Positions 10,430-18,132 of a DNA stretch of 64,000 nucleotides are shown here, piece by piece. This stretch comes from Curtobacterium sp. MR_MD2014 (GTDB taxonomy: Bacteria > Actinomycetota > Actinomycetes > Actinomycetales > Microbacteriaceae). The notes below the pieces were generated by a model. The model had not been told where the DNA came from. It searched no databases and saw only the letters and a list, made by a program, of their open reading frames with translations. Both the position numbers and the translations under genes were made by a program. The DNA lies in NCBI RefSeq assembly GCF_000772085.1, contig NZ_CP009755.1:620001-684000 (forward strand), given 5' to 3'. Positions within the stretch are counted from its first letter, which is position 1. Each line of letters opens with the position of its first letter.

Positions 10430-10873
10430 ATGTCCTCCACGCCCCTCTTCGACTCGATCTCGCGTCGGGCCTCCCGCGCCGCGACCACGGCTCCGGAACA
10501 GGCGCAGCCCGCGGTGACCCTTCCGGCGGCACCGGCACCGGCACCGGCACCGGCACCGGCCCCGACGGCGACGCCCGCTCCGGCAGCAGCGGTCTCCGTC
10601 ACCGCCGCACGCACCCGGGTCGTCCCCGCACCCACCTCGCCGCTGACGGCCCCCGTGTCCCCGATGCGGTCCGCCCTGGTGCCGGCTGCCCTCGTCGCCG
10701 CGATCGACGAGATCCCGCAGCGGGTCGGAACCGCGCTCCCGAACGAGGTCGCCGTCACGCCCGACCAGCTCGCCCTGGTCGAAGCGGTGACCGATGCGAT
10801 CACCCGCGCGGTCGTCGACGCCGTCGTCGGGGAGCTCGAGCGCATCACGCGCGACGGCGTCGTCCGCGGCTGA
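10430..10873 (+). CDS. Pro/Ala-rich protein of unknown function
   Basis: The product has 147 residues and I do not recognise the family. The N-terminal half is low-complexity, including an (AP)5 run encoded by tandem GGCACC units near 10530-10560. The C-terminal half (about 75-147) is predicted helical, with PQRVGTALPNEVAVTPDQL and an acidic/hydrophobic helix containing VVDAVVGELERI. There is no signal peptide or membrane helix. The ATG is chosen because the protein sequence becomes regular there; the Shine-Dalgarno (GGAAGG) is weak and 10 bases away. Confidence 0.65.
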   Translation: MSSTPLFDSISRRASRAATTAPEQAQPAVTLPAAPAPAPAPAPAPTATPAPAAAVSVTAARTRVVPAPTSPLTAPVSPMRSALVPAALVAAIDEIPQRVGTALPNEVAVTPDQLALVEAVTDAITRAVVDAVVGELERITRDGVVRG

Positions 10874-10916
10874 GCCGACCGGCACCGCCACCGATGACGG
10901 ACGACGTCCGAACGTC

Positions 10917-10980
10917 CCGACACAGCCGATCCCGACACACCCCATCCCGACCCACCCCATCCCGACCCACCCGATCCGAC
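10917..10980. repeat. 15-bp tandem repeats before the M23 gene
   Basis: Units resembling CCGACCCACCCCATC repeat about four times between the Pro/Ala-rich gene and the M23 peptidase gene. The unit length is a multiple of three, and the copies read as PTHPI-type repeats in one frame, but no start supports translation. They may lie in the leader of the peptidase mRNA. Confidence 0.6.
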
Positions 10981-10991
10981 CTCCCGACACG

Positions 10992-12101
10992 ATGACGACG
11001 ACCACGACCGACAGCGCCCCCGGCTCGGCGCAGGCGGCACCGATCCGCCCCCGCGGAGCGGCCCGCCGAGCGGCGAACGACGCCGCTGCCCGGTCCGTCC
11101 GTGTCGGCCGCCAGACCGCCGAGGCGGCGGTCCCCCCTGCCGCCGCCTCGGTGTCCACCACCACCACCACCATCGACGGCGCTCGGTCCGGAGCAGCCCT
11201 GCCGAGTCGTCGTGACCTCCGCACCCCTCGCCGGTCCGCCGATCGTCCCGGCAGGCTCGGCAAGCACAACAAGCACGGCCTGCGCGTACCCGACCTGCGC
11301 GTGCCCGACCCGCGCGTGTCCGGGCGACCCGGGCGTGACCGGCACGTCCCCGAGCTCCGCAGGGGCGTCGCTGTCGGTCGGCCTCAGCGTCCCGCGGCGC
11401 TGCCGGCGGCCCGATCGGGGTCGTCCTCGCGACTCCTCCCGGTGACGGCGTCCGCCCTCGCAGCCTGCCTGGTCGTCTCCGTGTCGACCCCGGCCGCCGC
11501 ACTCGACGACCCCACCGGGTTCGGTCTCGGCGCCGCACCCGCATCCGCACCCGCGCACCAGGTCGCCCCGGCGCCGGAGCAGCACTACCGCGTCGCGTCC
11601 GGCGTCACCGTCACCGTCGTCCGCGACGGCTTCGACGTGCAGGCGACCCGGGCGGGTGGCGATCGACACGGCCGTGTGCAGATCACGACGGGCTCGGACG
11701 TGGTCCGTCCCGTCGCGGGGACGATCCCGACCGCCGGAGGCTTCGGCGGTCGGCAGGTCGCCGGGTGTGGTGCGTGCTCGACGAACCACCACGGGCTCGA
11801 CTTCGCCGCGGCATCCGGGACGCCGGTCGTCGCCGCGATGCCCGGACGGGTCGTGTCCGCCGGGCCGCTCGGCGGGTACGGCAACCAGGTGCTCCTCGCA
11901 CATCCGGACGGCACGCAGACGCGGTACGGGCACCTGTCCCGCATCGACGTCCTGCCCGGGCAGACGCTGTCGGCCGGCGAACAGCTCGGCGCCGTGGGCA
12001 GCACCGGGGTCTCCACCGGCCCGCACCTGCACTTCGAGGTCATCGTCGGCGGGACGCCGATCGATCCGGCCCCGTGGCTCGCCGCTCGCGGCCTGCTCTG
12101 A
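10992..12101 (+). CDS. M23 family metallopeptidase (LytM-like)
   Basis: The protein has 369 residues and ends in a peptidase M23 domain that cuts cell-wall peptides outside the membrane. Zinc ligands are visible as HHGLD (H266, D270) and HLHF (H345, H347), so the enzyme looks active. A hydrophobic segment lies unusually deep (about residues 148-171, ending STPAAA), leaving about 147 basic, Arg/Pro-rich residues ahead of it, so the protein is probably inserted with a long cytoplasmic N-terminus. Alternatively the true start is later, although the only near candidates lack a ribosome site. A hairpin follows at 12124. Confidence 0.85.
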   Translation: MTTTTTDSAPGSAQAAPIRPRGAARRAANDAAARSVRVGRQTAEAAVPPAAASVSTTTTTIDGARSGAALPSRRDLRTPRRSADRPGRLGKHNKHGLRVPDLRVPDPRVSGRPGRDRHVPELRRGVAVGRPQRPAALPAARSGSSSRLLPVTASALAACLVVSVSTPAAALDDPTGFGLGAAPASAPAHQVAPAPEQHYRVASGVTVTVVRDGFDVQATRAGGDRHGRVQITTGSDVVRPVAGTIPTAGGFGGRQVAGCGACSTNHHGLDFAAASGTPVVAAMPGRVVSAGPLGGYGNQVLLAHPDGTQTRYGHLSRIDVLPGQTLSAGEQLGAVGSTGVSTGPHLHFEVIVGGTPIDPAPWLAARGLL

Positions 12102-12123
12102 ACGGGTCGCACACGCGACGGGT

Positions 12124-12143
12124 GTCGGCGTCCGCACGCCGAC
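12124..12143 (+). terminator. Hairpin after M23 gene
   Basis: GTCGGCGT (12124-12131) and ACGCCGAC (12136-12143) form a perfect eight-base stem with a four-base loop, 23 bases past the stop. Directly after it the 15-base word GGTCAGGCTGGTCGG occurs twice in tandem (12147-12176). Confidence 0.6.
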
Positions 12144-12234
12144 CGGGTCAGGCTGGTCGGGTCAGGCTGGTCGGGCCGCGCAGGCGTAGCGTCGAGAGCG
12201 ACGTCGGCAGGGTGCCGGACGCAGGACGGAGACA

Positions 12235-13101
12235 GTGGTGCGCGTGACGGTGCTGGGTACGGGGACGATGGGTGCAGGGGTCGCGGGGTCGCTGCTGCGC
12301 GAGGGCCACCGGGTGACCGTGTGGAACCGCAGCGCCGACAAGGCCCGCCCGCTCGGCGACGCCGGCGCCACCGTGGCGACGGACGCTGCCGCGGCGGTGA
12401 GCGACGCCGAGGTCGTCCTGCTGACGCTCTTCGACACCGATGCGGTCGTCGACGTCCTCGAGACCGCTGCCGGGGACGCTCCCGCGGGCGCCGTGTGGGT
12501 GCAGGCCTCGACCATCGGCGTCGCGGGGACCGAGACCGTGGTGCAGTTGGCCGAGAAGTACGGCATCACCCTCGTCGAGGCGATGATGCTCGGCACGAAG
12601 GCCCCGGCGGAGCAGGGCAAGCTCACCATGCTCGCCGCCGGCCCGTCGGACGTGCTCGACCGTGTGGACCCGGTGCTCGACGCCATCGGGGCGAAGACCG
12701 TCCGCGCGGGTGAGCGGGTCGGCGACGGCACGGCCCTGAAGCTCGCGGCCAACGCCTGGGTCGCGTCGATCACCGCCGCCACCGGCCAGTCGCTCGCGAT
12801 CGCTCGTGCGCTCGGACTCGACCCGCAGCTGTTCCTCGACGCGATCGACGGCACCGCGAGCGACTCGCCCTACGCGCACACGAAGGGTGCAGCGATGATC
12901 GGCGGTGACCTCGCGCCGCAGTTCGCCCTCGACGGCCTGCGGAAGGACATCGGGCTGATGGGCGACGCGGCACGGACCGCGGGGGTGTCGACGACCCTCC
13001 TCGACGCGCTCGACCGGGTCTACGCCGACGCCAGTGCAGCGGGGCACGGCGCCGACGACATCGCTGCGGTGGGCACCGCCTTCGCCGACGACCAGCGGTA
13101 G
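12235..13101 (+). CDS. NAD(P)-dependent oxidoreductase of the 3-hydroxyisobutyrate dehydrogenase family
   Basis: The product has 288 residues with the two-domain beta-hydroxyacid dehydrogenase layout. An N-terminal Rossmann fold carries the nucleotide loop GTGTMGAGVAGSL (8-20), and the helical C-terminal domain carries the catalytic lysine (K169 in ALKLAANAW). Family members oxidise 3-hydroxyisobutyrate, tartronate semialdehyde or related acids; the substrate here is not evident and there is no pathway neighbour. Three GTG codons lie close together (12235, 12238, 12244), so the start is uncertain by one to three residues. A TAGCGT hexamer at 12187 may be its promoter. Confidence 0.85.
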   Translation: MVRVTVLGTGTMGAGVAGSLLREGHRVTVWNRSADKARPLGDAGATVATDAAAAVSDAEVVLLTLFDTDAVVDVLETAAGDAPAGAVWVQASTIGVAGTETVVQLAEKYGITLVEAMMLGTKAPAEQGKLTMLAAGPSDVLDRVDPVLDAIGAKTVRAGERVGDGTALKLAANAWVASITAATGQSLAIARALGLDPQLFLDAIDGTASDSPYAHTKGAAMIGGDLAPQFALDGLRKDIGLMGDAARTAGVSTTLLDALDRVYADASAAGHGADDIAAVGTAFADDQR

Positions 13102-13114
13102 GCCGCCCGCCGGG

Positions 13115-13378
13115 TCAGTCTCGGCGCAGCCAGCGCAGCACGGCGCCGCGGAGTCGTCCGACGGCCTCGTCGTTCATCGTGTTCGCCAGGTCGAAGGCCT
13201 CCCGCGCGGGGTCGGCGCCGTTCCGGATGCGCCGGAGTGCGGCGTCGGCCCGGGCGCGTGCGTCGAGCTCGGCGAGCGGCATGTCGTCCTCGGGGTCGCG
13301 CGCGTGCTCGCGGCCCGGCTCCTGCGACCGCGGACCGAGCGGTGGGACCCCGACGGGTTCGTCCGGTGCGCTGGGCAT
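13115..13378 (-). CDS. Small hypothetical protein
   Basis: This 87-residue protein has a disordered, Pro/Glu-rich first third and a helical C-terminal half (RARADAALRRIRNGADPAR). I recognise no family. A TAGCCT hexamer (13390-13385 on the minus strand) sits six bases before the ATG, suggesting a leaderless message whose promoter lies inside the 3' end of the neighbouring marR gene. High third-position GC supports real coding. Confidence 0.65.
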   Translation of the reverse strand: MPSAPDEPVGVPPLGPRSQEPGREHARDPEDDMPLAELDARARADAALRRIRNGADPAREAFDLANTMNDEAVGRLRGAVLRWLRRD

Positions 13379-13387
13379 GGGACGAGG

Positions 13388-13909
13388 CTACGCGGAGCGC
13401 TCCGTGTCGGCCGCGTCCTCGTCGTGGTCGACGACCCGGGCCATCTCCTCGAGGAACGCGACGATGACCGACATGTCCGTCTGGGGCAGGTGCTCGGCGA
13501 CCTCGATCGCGCGGGTGTCGAGCTGGTCGATCACCCGCAGCACCTGCCGCATCGACCCGCCGGACGCGGTGAGGATGACCCCACGGCGGTCGTGGGGGTC
13601 GGGGTGTCGTTCGACGTGACCGCTGCGGACGAGTCGGTCCACGAGTGCCGAGGTCGACGCCGGCGTGATCTCGAGTCGGTCGGCGAGTTCCTTCGCGTTG
13701 ACGGAGCGTCCCTCGGACTCGGCGTCCAGCAGGACCCGGAGCGCGAGCAGTGCGTTCTCGCCGATGCCGAGTGCCTCGCGCGCCCGGCGCTGGGCAGCGC
13801 TCTCGGCGCTCCGGTACCTACGGAGCGCGTTCAGTACGTCCACCGCGTCGACCCTGGATCCTGACCCGTACCAGAAGCCCGTGGTGGTGTTCGTCACCTC
13901 GGTCGTCAT
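13388..13909 (-). CDS. MarR family transcriptional regulator
   Basis: A 173-residue winged-helix repressor with the MarR domain at about residues 45-150: recognition region ELADRLEITPASTSALVDRLV, then the wing with DPHDRRGVILT. Such proteins bind palindromes as dimers and release them on binding phenolic or other small ligands. The ATG start lies seven bases from a TAGCAT -10 element, and the pseudo-palindrome 13913-13942 covers that promoter, so autoregulation is likely. The alpha-E protein gene is divergent and may share the operator. Confidence 0.88.
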   Translation of the reverse strand: MTTEVTNTTTGFWYGSGSRVDAVDVLNALRRYRSAESAAQRRAREALGIGENALLALRVLLDAESEGRSVNAKELADRLEITPASTSALVDRLVRSGHVERHPDPHDRRGVILTASGGSMRQVLRVIDQLDTRAIEVAEHLPQTDMSVIVAFLEEMARVVDHDEDAADTERSA

Positions 13910-13912
13910 ACG

Positions 13913-13942
13913 GACAATGCTAGACGCTCTAGTTAGATTGTC
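13913..13942. promoter_or_regulatory. Putative MarR operator
   Basis: Outer arms GACAAT (13913-13918) and ATTGTC (13937-13942) are inverted, with inner CTAG words (13920-13923 and 13929-13932) also inverted around ACGCT. The site overlaps the -10 hexamer and start region of the marR gene at 13909 and faces the divergent gene at 14056. It is the most AT-rich stretch of the intergenic region. Confidence 0.65.
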
Positions 13943-14055
13943 TAGCGAGTGTCCCCTGGGAGCGCGTCTGCCGGATGGCTCGCAACACCCGTGACGCGGT
14001 CCCGAAACACCGCCGCAACGCCCGCTCGGTAGCTTCGCCGCATGCAGGAGCCGAC

Positions 14056-14949
14056 GTGCTGAGCCGACTCGCGGGGAGCGTGTTCCACGTCGGGAGCGCG
14101 GTGGAGCGGGCCGACGTGGTCGCGAGGATGCTCGACGTCTACGTCGTCCGGCCCGACGCGGGTGTGGTCGAGGAGGAGTCCACGGTCGGCTCCGTGCTGC
14201 ACCGCGTCGTGGGGGCACACGCGCCCGCACGACGCCGTGAGCGTGCGGCCGTCGTCGAGTCGCTCGCCCTCGACCGGCACGAACCCGCCTCCGTGGCACA
14301 CGCGGTCGGTGTGGCACGGGACCACGCCCGTCGCGCGCGCGAGGTCGTGTCCACCGAGCTCTGGGACTGCCTCGACGTCACCCGGTCGCGCATGCCGCGC
14401 AAGGTCGCCGTCGACCGGGCGCACGAGTTCCTCGCGTGGGTGCGGGAACGGAGCGCGCTGGCCGTCGGCGTCGTCGAGGGTGACGTCAGCCGCGACGAGG
14501 TGTGGGAGTTCTTCACCCTGGGCAGGTCCCTGCTGCGGTGCGGCCTCACGGCGCGGTTGCTGGCGTCGTCGCTCGTCGATGCGGGGTCGGCGGCGTCGTG
14601 GACCACCGCGCTGCGGGCGTGCGGTGCCGGCGAGGCCTTCCGGCGGGGGCGCGACCACCACGGCGTCGATCCGCGGGACGCCGCCGGGTTCCTCCTCCAC
14701 GAGTCGCACAGTCCGCGGTCGCTCGCGTTCCTCGCGGCGCGCGCCGACGACTGCCTCGCGGACGTCGCGCCCGCCTGCGTGGGGGACCAGGTCGCCGCGT
14801 TCCGGGTCGCGCGTTCGGCGCTCGGACGCGTGGAGGTCGGTGCTCCGGACCGGGTCCGAGCCGCCGCCGAGGGACTCGCCGCCGCGGTCGACGCCGTCGT
14901 CGCGGCGCTCGAGGACCGCGTCTTCACGGTCGCGACCCCCGCGCGCTGA
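14056..14949 (+). CDS. Alpha-E domain (DUF403) protein
   Basis: This 297-residue all-helical protein of the alpha-E family begins VLSRLAGSVFHVGSAVERADVVARMLDVY, the family's N-terminal signature. GTG at 14056 is the start: AGGAG is five bases before it and the domain starts immediately. In most genomes this family is encoded beside a circularly permuted ATP-grasp protein and a transglutaminase-like protein, a set linked to peptide modification. Neither partner is present here, so the gene is an orphan or works with distant genes. A six-codon open frame (ATG 14042 to TGA 14062), with TAGCTT six bases before it, overlaps its start. Confidence 0.8.
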   Translation: MLSRLAGSVFHVGSAVERADVVARMLDVYVVRPDAGVVEEESTVGSVLHRVVGAHAPARRRERAAVVESLALDRHEPASVAHAVGVARDHARRAREVVSTELWDCLDVTRSRMPRKVAVDRAHEFLAWVRERSALAVGVVEGDVSRDEVWEFFTLGRSLLRCGLTARLLASSLVDAGSAASWTTALRACGAGEAFRRGRDHHGVDPRDAAGFLLHESHSPRSLAFLAARADDCLADVAPACVGDQVAAFRVARSALGRVEVGAPDRVRAAAEGLAAAVDAVVAALEDRVFTVATPAR

Positions 14950-14976
14950 GCTGCGGTCGTCGGGCGGGGCACAGCG

Positions 14977-15077
14977 CCGGACGGGAGGGCCGTGGCGGGC
15001 TGGCACCGTGCCTCCCGGCCGGCATCCTGTCGCGGTGCGCGCGCGGCGGGGGTGGCCCGTGCCTCCTGGCCGGCGAC
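14977..15077. terminator. GGAGG-type hairpin between convergent genes
   Basis: CCGGACGGGAGG (14977-14988) pairs with CCTCCCGGCCGG (15011-15022) with one mismatch. A further copy of the right arm (CCTCCTGGCCGG) lies near 15061-15072. It sits between the ends of the alpha-E gene (plus) and the MFS gene (minus), so it could stop transcription from both sides. It belongs to the GGAGGC hairpin family found elsewhere in the window. Confidence 0.65.
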
Positions 15078-15088
15078 GGTCCCGACGC

Positions 15089-16435
15089 TCAGACCGAGCT
15101 GGACCGGTCCGCCACCGCCTCGTCGCGCTCCAGGTCGCGCCGCAGCGCGGCACGCGACGCCCGCGTGCCGACCACCGGCACCGCGTGCGTGACCGCGAGG
15201 TGCAGTCGGGCGTCGGCGTCGTACCGCAGCCGCAGGTGTTCCCAGCGGACGAGCCAGACCAGGGCGATCGCGAGCGCGACGAAGCCCGACGCGGCTCCCA
15301 CCACGATCGCCCAGCGTGGCCCCCACGCATCGGCGACGGCGCCCACCACCGGGGCGCCGATCGGCGTGCCCCCGGCGAAGATCGCCATGTACAGCGCCAT
15401 CACGCGACCGCGCATCGCGGGCTTCGTGGTGGTCTGCACGAGCGCGTTGGCCGTGGTCATGAAGGTGAGCGAGGCCAGGCCGACGAAGACGAGCACGACC
15501 GCGAAGGTCCAGTACGTCGGGGCGAGGGCCGCCGCCGTGCACGCCAGGCCGAAGCCGGCCGAGGCGACGACGAGGGTCCGCATCCGCGGGCGGTCCCGCC
15601 GGGCGGAGAGGAGCGCGCCGGCGACCGAACCGATCGCCATGACGGAGTTCAGCAGGCCGAACTCGCCGGCACCCTTGCCGAACTCGACCCGCGCCATGGT
15701 CGAGGTGAAGATGGGGAAGTTCACGCCGAAGGTCCCCACGACGAAGATCATGCAGAGCACCACGATGATGTCCGGACGGGTCCGCACGTAGGTGAAGCCG
15801 GCGAGGATCTGCCCCTTCCCGCGCTTCGCGCGCACGCGTTCGGCGAGCTGGGCTGGGTCGACGAAGCGGAGCGCGACGAGGACGGCCAGGAACGAGCCGG
15901 CGTTGATGACGAACACCCAGCCGGACCCGATCGCGGCGATGAGCACCCCCGCGACCGCGGGCCCGATGAGCCGGGCGGCGTTGAAGGACGCCGAGTTCAG
16001 CGCGACGGCGTTCGAGACGTGCTCGCCCTGCACGACGTCGGAGACGAACGCCTGCCGGATCGGGGTGTCGAACGCGGCGACGATGCCGAGCGCCAGGGCG
16101 AAGCCGTACAGGGACCACAGGGTCGCCGTGTCGGTGAGGACCATGATCCCGAGGCCGAGCCCGAGGGCGCCCATGAGTCCCTGCGTCAGCATGAGCATCC
16201 GCCGCCGGTCGAAGCGGTCCGCAGCCAGGCCGGTCAGCGGGAGCAGGAGCAGCTGCGGACCGAACTGCAGCGCCATCGTGATGCCGACCGCGATCGCGTC
16301 GTTGTCGGACAGCTTCGTCAGGACGATCCAGTCCTGGGCGGTGCGCTGCATCCAGGTGCCGACGTTGGAGACCAGGGCCCCGGCGAACCAGATGCGGTAG
16401 TTGCGGGTGGACAGGGAGCGGAACAGGGCGGTCAC
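15089..16435 (-). CDS. MFS transporter (EntS-like exporter)
   Basis: The protein has 448 residues and about 12 membrane helices. MFS signature loops are visible: GLAADRFDRRRML between helices 2 and 3, and the repeat equivalent LSARRDRPRMRTL in the second half. The overall pattern (SLSTRNYRIWFAGALVSNVGTWMQRTAQDWI start) matches the MFS_3/EntS group of drug or siderophore exporters. The cytoplasmic tail is long and charged. Its start overlaps the end of the marR gene by four bases, so the regulator very probably controls this exporter in an operon. Confidence 0.88.
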   Translation of the reverse strand: MTALFRSLSTRNYRIWFAGALVSNVGTWMQRTAQDWIVLTKLSDNDAIAVGITMALQFGPQLLLLPLTGLAADRFDRRRMLMLTQGLMGALGLGLGIMVLTDTATLWSLYGFALALGIVAAFDTPIRQAFVSDVVQGEHVSNAVALNSASFNAARLIGPAVAGVLIAAIGSGWVFVINAGSFLAVLVALRFVDPAQLAERVRAKRGKGQILAGFTYVRTRPDIIVVLCMIFVVGTFGVNFPIFTSTMARVEFGKGAGEFGLLNSVMAIGSVAGALLSARRDRPRMRTLVVASAGFGLACTAAALAPTYWTFAVVLVFVGLASLTFMTTANALVQTTTKPAMRGRVMALYMAIFAGGTPIGAPVVGAVADAWGPRWAIVVGAASGFVALAIALVWLVRWEHLRLRYDADARLHLAVTHAVPVVGTRASRAALRRDLERDEAVADRSSSV

Positions 16436-16851
16436 TGCTGGGCAAGCCTCCTCATGATCTCGGTGGCCTCGGCGAGGGTGCGGCGCTCGGTGGCGGTCAG
16501 GGTCGTGAGGCGCGGAGAGAGCCAGTCGTCGCGGCGGCGCCGGGTCTCCTCGACGAAGGTCGCTCCGGCCGGGGTCGCGGCGAGCAGGACCTTGCGGCGG
16601 TCGTCGCCGTGGTCGACCTTGGACACGAGGCCACGGTCCACGAGCACCGCGATCGACTTCGTCATGCTCGGCGGTGTGACGCCGTCCTGCCGGCTGAGCT
16701 CGGCGAGGGTCATGGCGCCCTCGCGGTGCAGTCGCGCGAGGGCCGAGAACTGGCCGTCCGTCATGCTCGCGTCGACCTTCTGTGCGCGCAGCGTCCGGGA
16801 CAACCGGGCCACCGCGACGCGGAGGTCGGTGGCGAGTGAGGTGTCGGGCAC
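16432..16851 (-). CDS. MarR family transcriptional regulator
   Basis: This 139-residue winged-helix regulator has the MarR fold (about residues 30-115) with recognition segment LSRQDGVTPPSMTKSIAVLVDRG and wing DDRRKVLLAATPAG. It is the first gene of a two-gene operon with an MFS exporter, a standard drug-efflux arrangement. GTG is seven bases from TAGGCT (minus strand 16864-16859), indicating a leaderless start. The inverted repeat at 16872-16888 would place a dimer just upstream of that -10 element. Confidence 0.88.
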   Translation of the reverse strand: MPDTSLATDLRVAVARLSRTLRAQKVDASMTDGQFSALARLHREGAMTLAELSRQDGVTPPSMTKSIAVLVDRGLVSKVDHGDDRRKVLLAATPAGATFVEETRRRRDDWLSPRLTTLTATERRTLAEATEIMRRLAQQ

Positions 16852-16871
16852 GACCGTTAGCCTACCTCATT

Positions 16872-16888
16872 AGTTCAGCGAACGAACT
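16872..16888. promoter_or_regulatory. Putative operator of the marR-MFS operon
   Basis: AGTTC (16872-16876) and GAACT (16884-16888) form an inverted repeat with a seven-base spacer, itself ending in GAAC. It lies just upstream of the inferred -10 of the marR gene at 16851. Overlap with the polymerase site suggests autorepression. Confidence 0.55.
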
Positions 16889-16915
16889 GGTCTGCGCGAG
16901 GTGTACGCTGCGTAC

Positions 16916-16929
16916 GCAACACGTGTTGC
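16916..16929. promoter_or_regulatory. 14-bp perfect palindrome before SDR gene
   Basis: GCAACACGTGTTGC is perfectly self-complementary and lies 41 bases before the SDR start, next to CGTACG. TetR- or LacI-type repressors bind sites of this kind. No such regulator gene is adjacent, so the partner is unknown. Confidence 0.55.
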
Positions 16930-16969
16930 TTTGTGCACGATCGACGGAACGTCGAGGAAGAAGGAGAAC

Positions 16970-17722
16970 ATGTCCGAGTTCGAGGGCAGGGTCGCCGTCG
17001 TCACCGGTGGCGGCAGCGGCATCGGGGCTGCGATCGCGAAGGAGCTCGCGGCCGCGGGCGCGCGGGTCGTCGTCACCGACATCAAGGCCGAGGCCGCGCA
17101 GCGCGTCGTGGCCGAGATCGAGGGCGCCGGGGGCACCGCGAGTGCGTTCGAGGCGAACTCCGCGGTCGCGGGCGACAACGAGCGGATGGTCCAGCACGCG
17201 GTCGACACCTACGGCGCGCTCCACCTCGCGGTGAACAACGCCGGCATCGGTGCGGCTCCCCAGCCCATCGGCGAGTACGACGTCGAGGCGTGGGACCGGG
17301 TCCGCGCGGTCGACCTCGACGGCGTCTTCTACGGGCTCCGCTACGAGATCCCGGCGATCCTGGCTGCCGGTGGTGGCGCGATCGTGAACATGGCGTCGGT
17401 GCTGGGGTCGGTCGGCATCGCGCACAACGCCGCGTACGTGGCGTCGAAGCACGCGCTCGTCGGGCTGACCAAGGTCGCGGCGCTCGAGTACACGGCGCAG
17501 GGTGTCCGCACGAACGCGGTCGGTCCCGGGTTCATCGACACCCCGCTCGTCCGGTCGTCGCTCTCCGCCGAGGAGCTCGCGGCGCTCGAGGGTGAGCACG
17601 CGGCGAAGCGGCTCGGTACCGATGCCGAGGTCGCAGCGCTCGTGCTGTTCCTGCTGAGCGACAAGGCCTCGTTCATCAGCGGCAGCTACCACCTGGTCGA
17701 CGGCGGGTACTCCGCGCACTGA
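16970..17722 (+). CDS. SDR family oxidoreductase
   Basis: This classical short-chain dehydrogenase has 250 residues: cofactor loop TGGGSGIG (12-19), NNAG, an active-site Ser and the YxxxK pair (Y156, K160). Asp at the end of beta-2 (VTDIKAEA) suggests NAD preference. The substrate is unknown; family members reduce or oxidise sugars, steroids and ketones. The ATG at 16970 follows AAGGAG. The 14-bp palindrome upstream may be its operator. Confidence 0.9.
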   Translation: MSEFEGRVAVVTGGGSGIGAAIAKELAAAGARVVVTDIKAEAAQRVVAEIEGAGGTASAFEANSAVAGDNERMVQHAVDTYGALHLAVNNAGIGAAPQPIGEYDVEAWDRVRAVDLDGVFYGLRYEIPAILAAGGGAIVNMASVLGSVGIAHNAAYVASKHALVGLTKVAALEYTAQGVRTNAVGPGFIDTPLVRSSLSAEELAALEGEHAAKRLGTDAEVAALVLFLLSDKASFISGSYHLVDGGYSAH

Positions 17723-17745
17723 CCCCGGAGCGGGTGTACTTGGTC

Positions 17746-18058
17746 GGATCGGGCGTACCCGGTGAGAACGGGCGTACCTGATCGCAACGATCGACCAGGT
17801 ACGCCCGTTCTCACCTTCCATCGCAGGTGCGATGGGAAAGAACGGGCGAACGGGAGGCGCGGCGCGGCTCGAGCGCGCCGTCTCGCCAGCGCGGACGCGA
17901 CGAGCATGGTGGCGCGCCTGCCAACCGGGACGGATCGGGCGTGCCTGGTCGGTTCGGGCGTACCTGGTCGGAACTTCCGGTCAGGTACGCCCGTTCTCTC
18001 CCTGCATCGCGAGTGTCATGGGAAGGAACGGGCAGACAGGAGGCGCGACCCGAGTCCC
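17746..18058. repeat. Two copies of an inverted-repeat intergenic element
   Basis: The 410-base gene-free stretch between the SDR and formamidase genes is mostly two direct copies (17746-17871 and 17932-18058) of one unit. Each runs GGATCGGGCGT, a GGGCGTACCTG arm, an AGGTACGCCCGTTCTC arm, then CATCG...ATGGGAA and GAACGGGC, ending in GGAGGCGCG. In copy 1 the arms are perfect: 20 bases at 17761-17780 match the reverse complement of 17796-17815, with a 15-base loop that folds again (GATCG/CGATC). Copy 2 is less symmetric. I find no open frame with start and ribosome site. Confidence 0.75.
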
Positions 18059-18086
18059 CGACGTCGAGCACGCTGGTCGCGCCTCC
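18039..18086. terminator. GGAGGC hairpin after formamidase gene
   Basis: GGAGGCGCGACC (18039-18050) and GGTCGCGCCTCC (18075-18086) form a perfect 12-base stem 47 bases past the formamidase stop. It is also downstream of the convergent SDR gene, so it probably serves both. Confidence 0.65.
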
Positions 18087-18132
18087 CGTCCCGGCGCGTG
18101 GTGCCGATGGACCGTCGGCTCGCGTCGGGCGC

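Noticed and set aside
17761..17815. CRISPR or transposon end
   Set aside because: There are only two unequal copies, no regular spacers, no target-site duplication and no transposase. I report it as an unknown inverted-repeat element instead.
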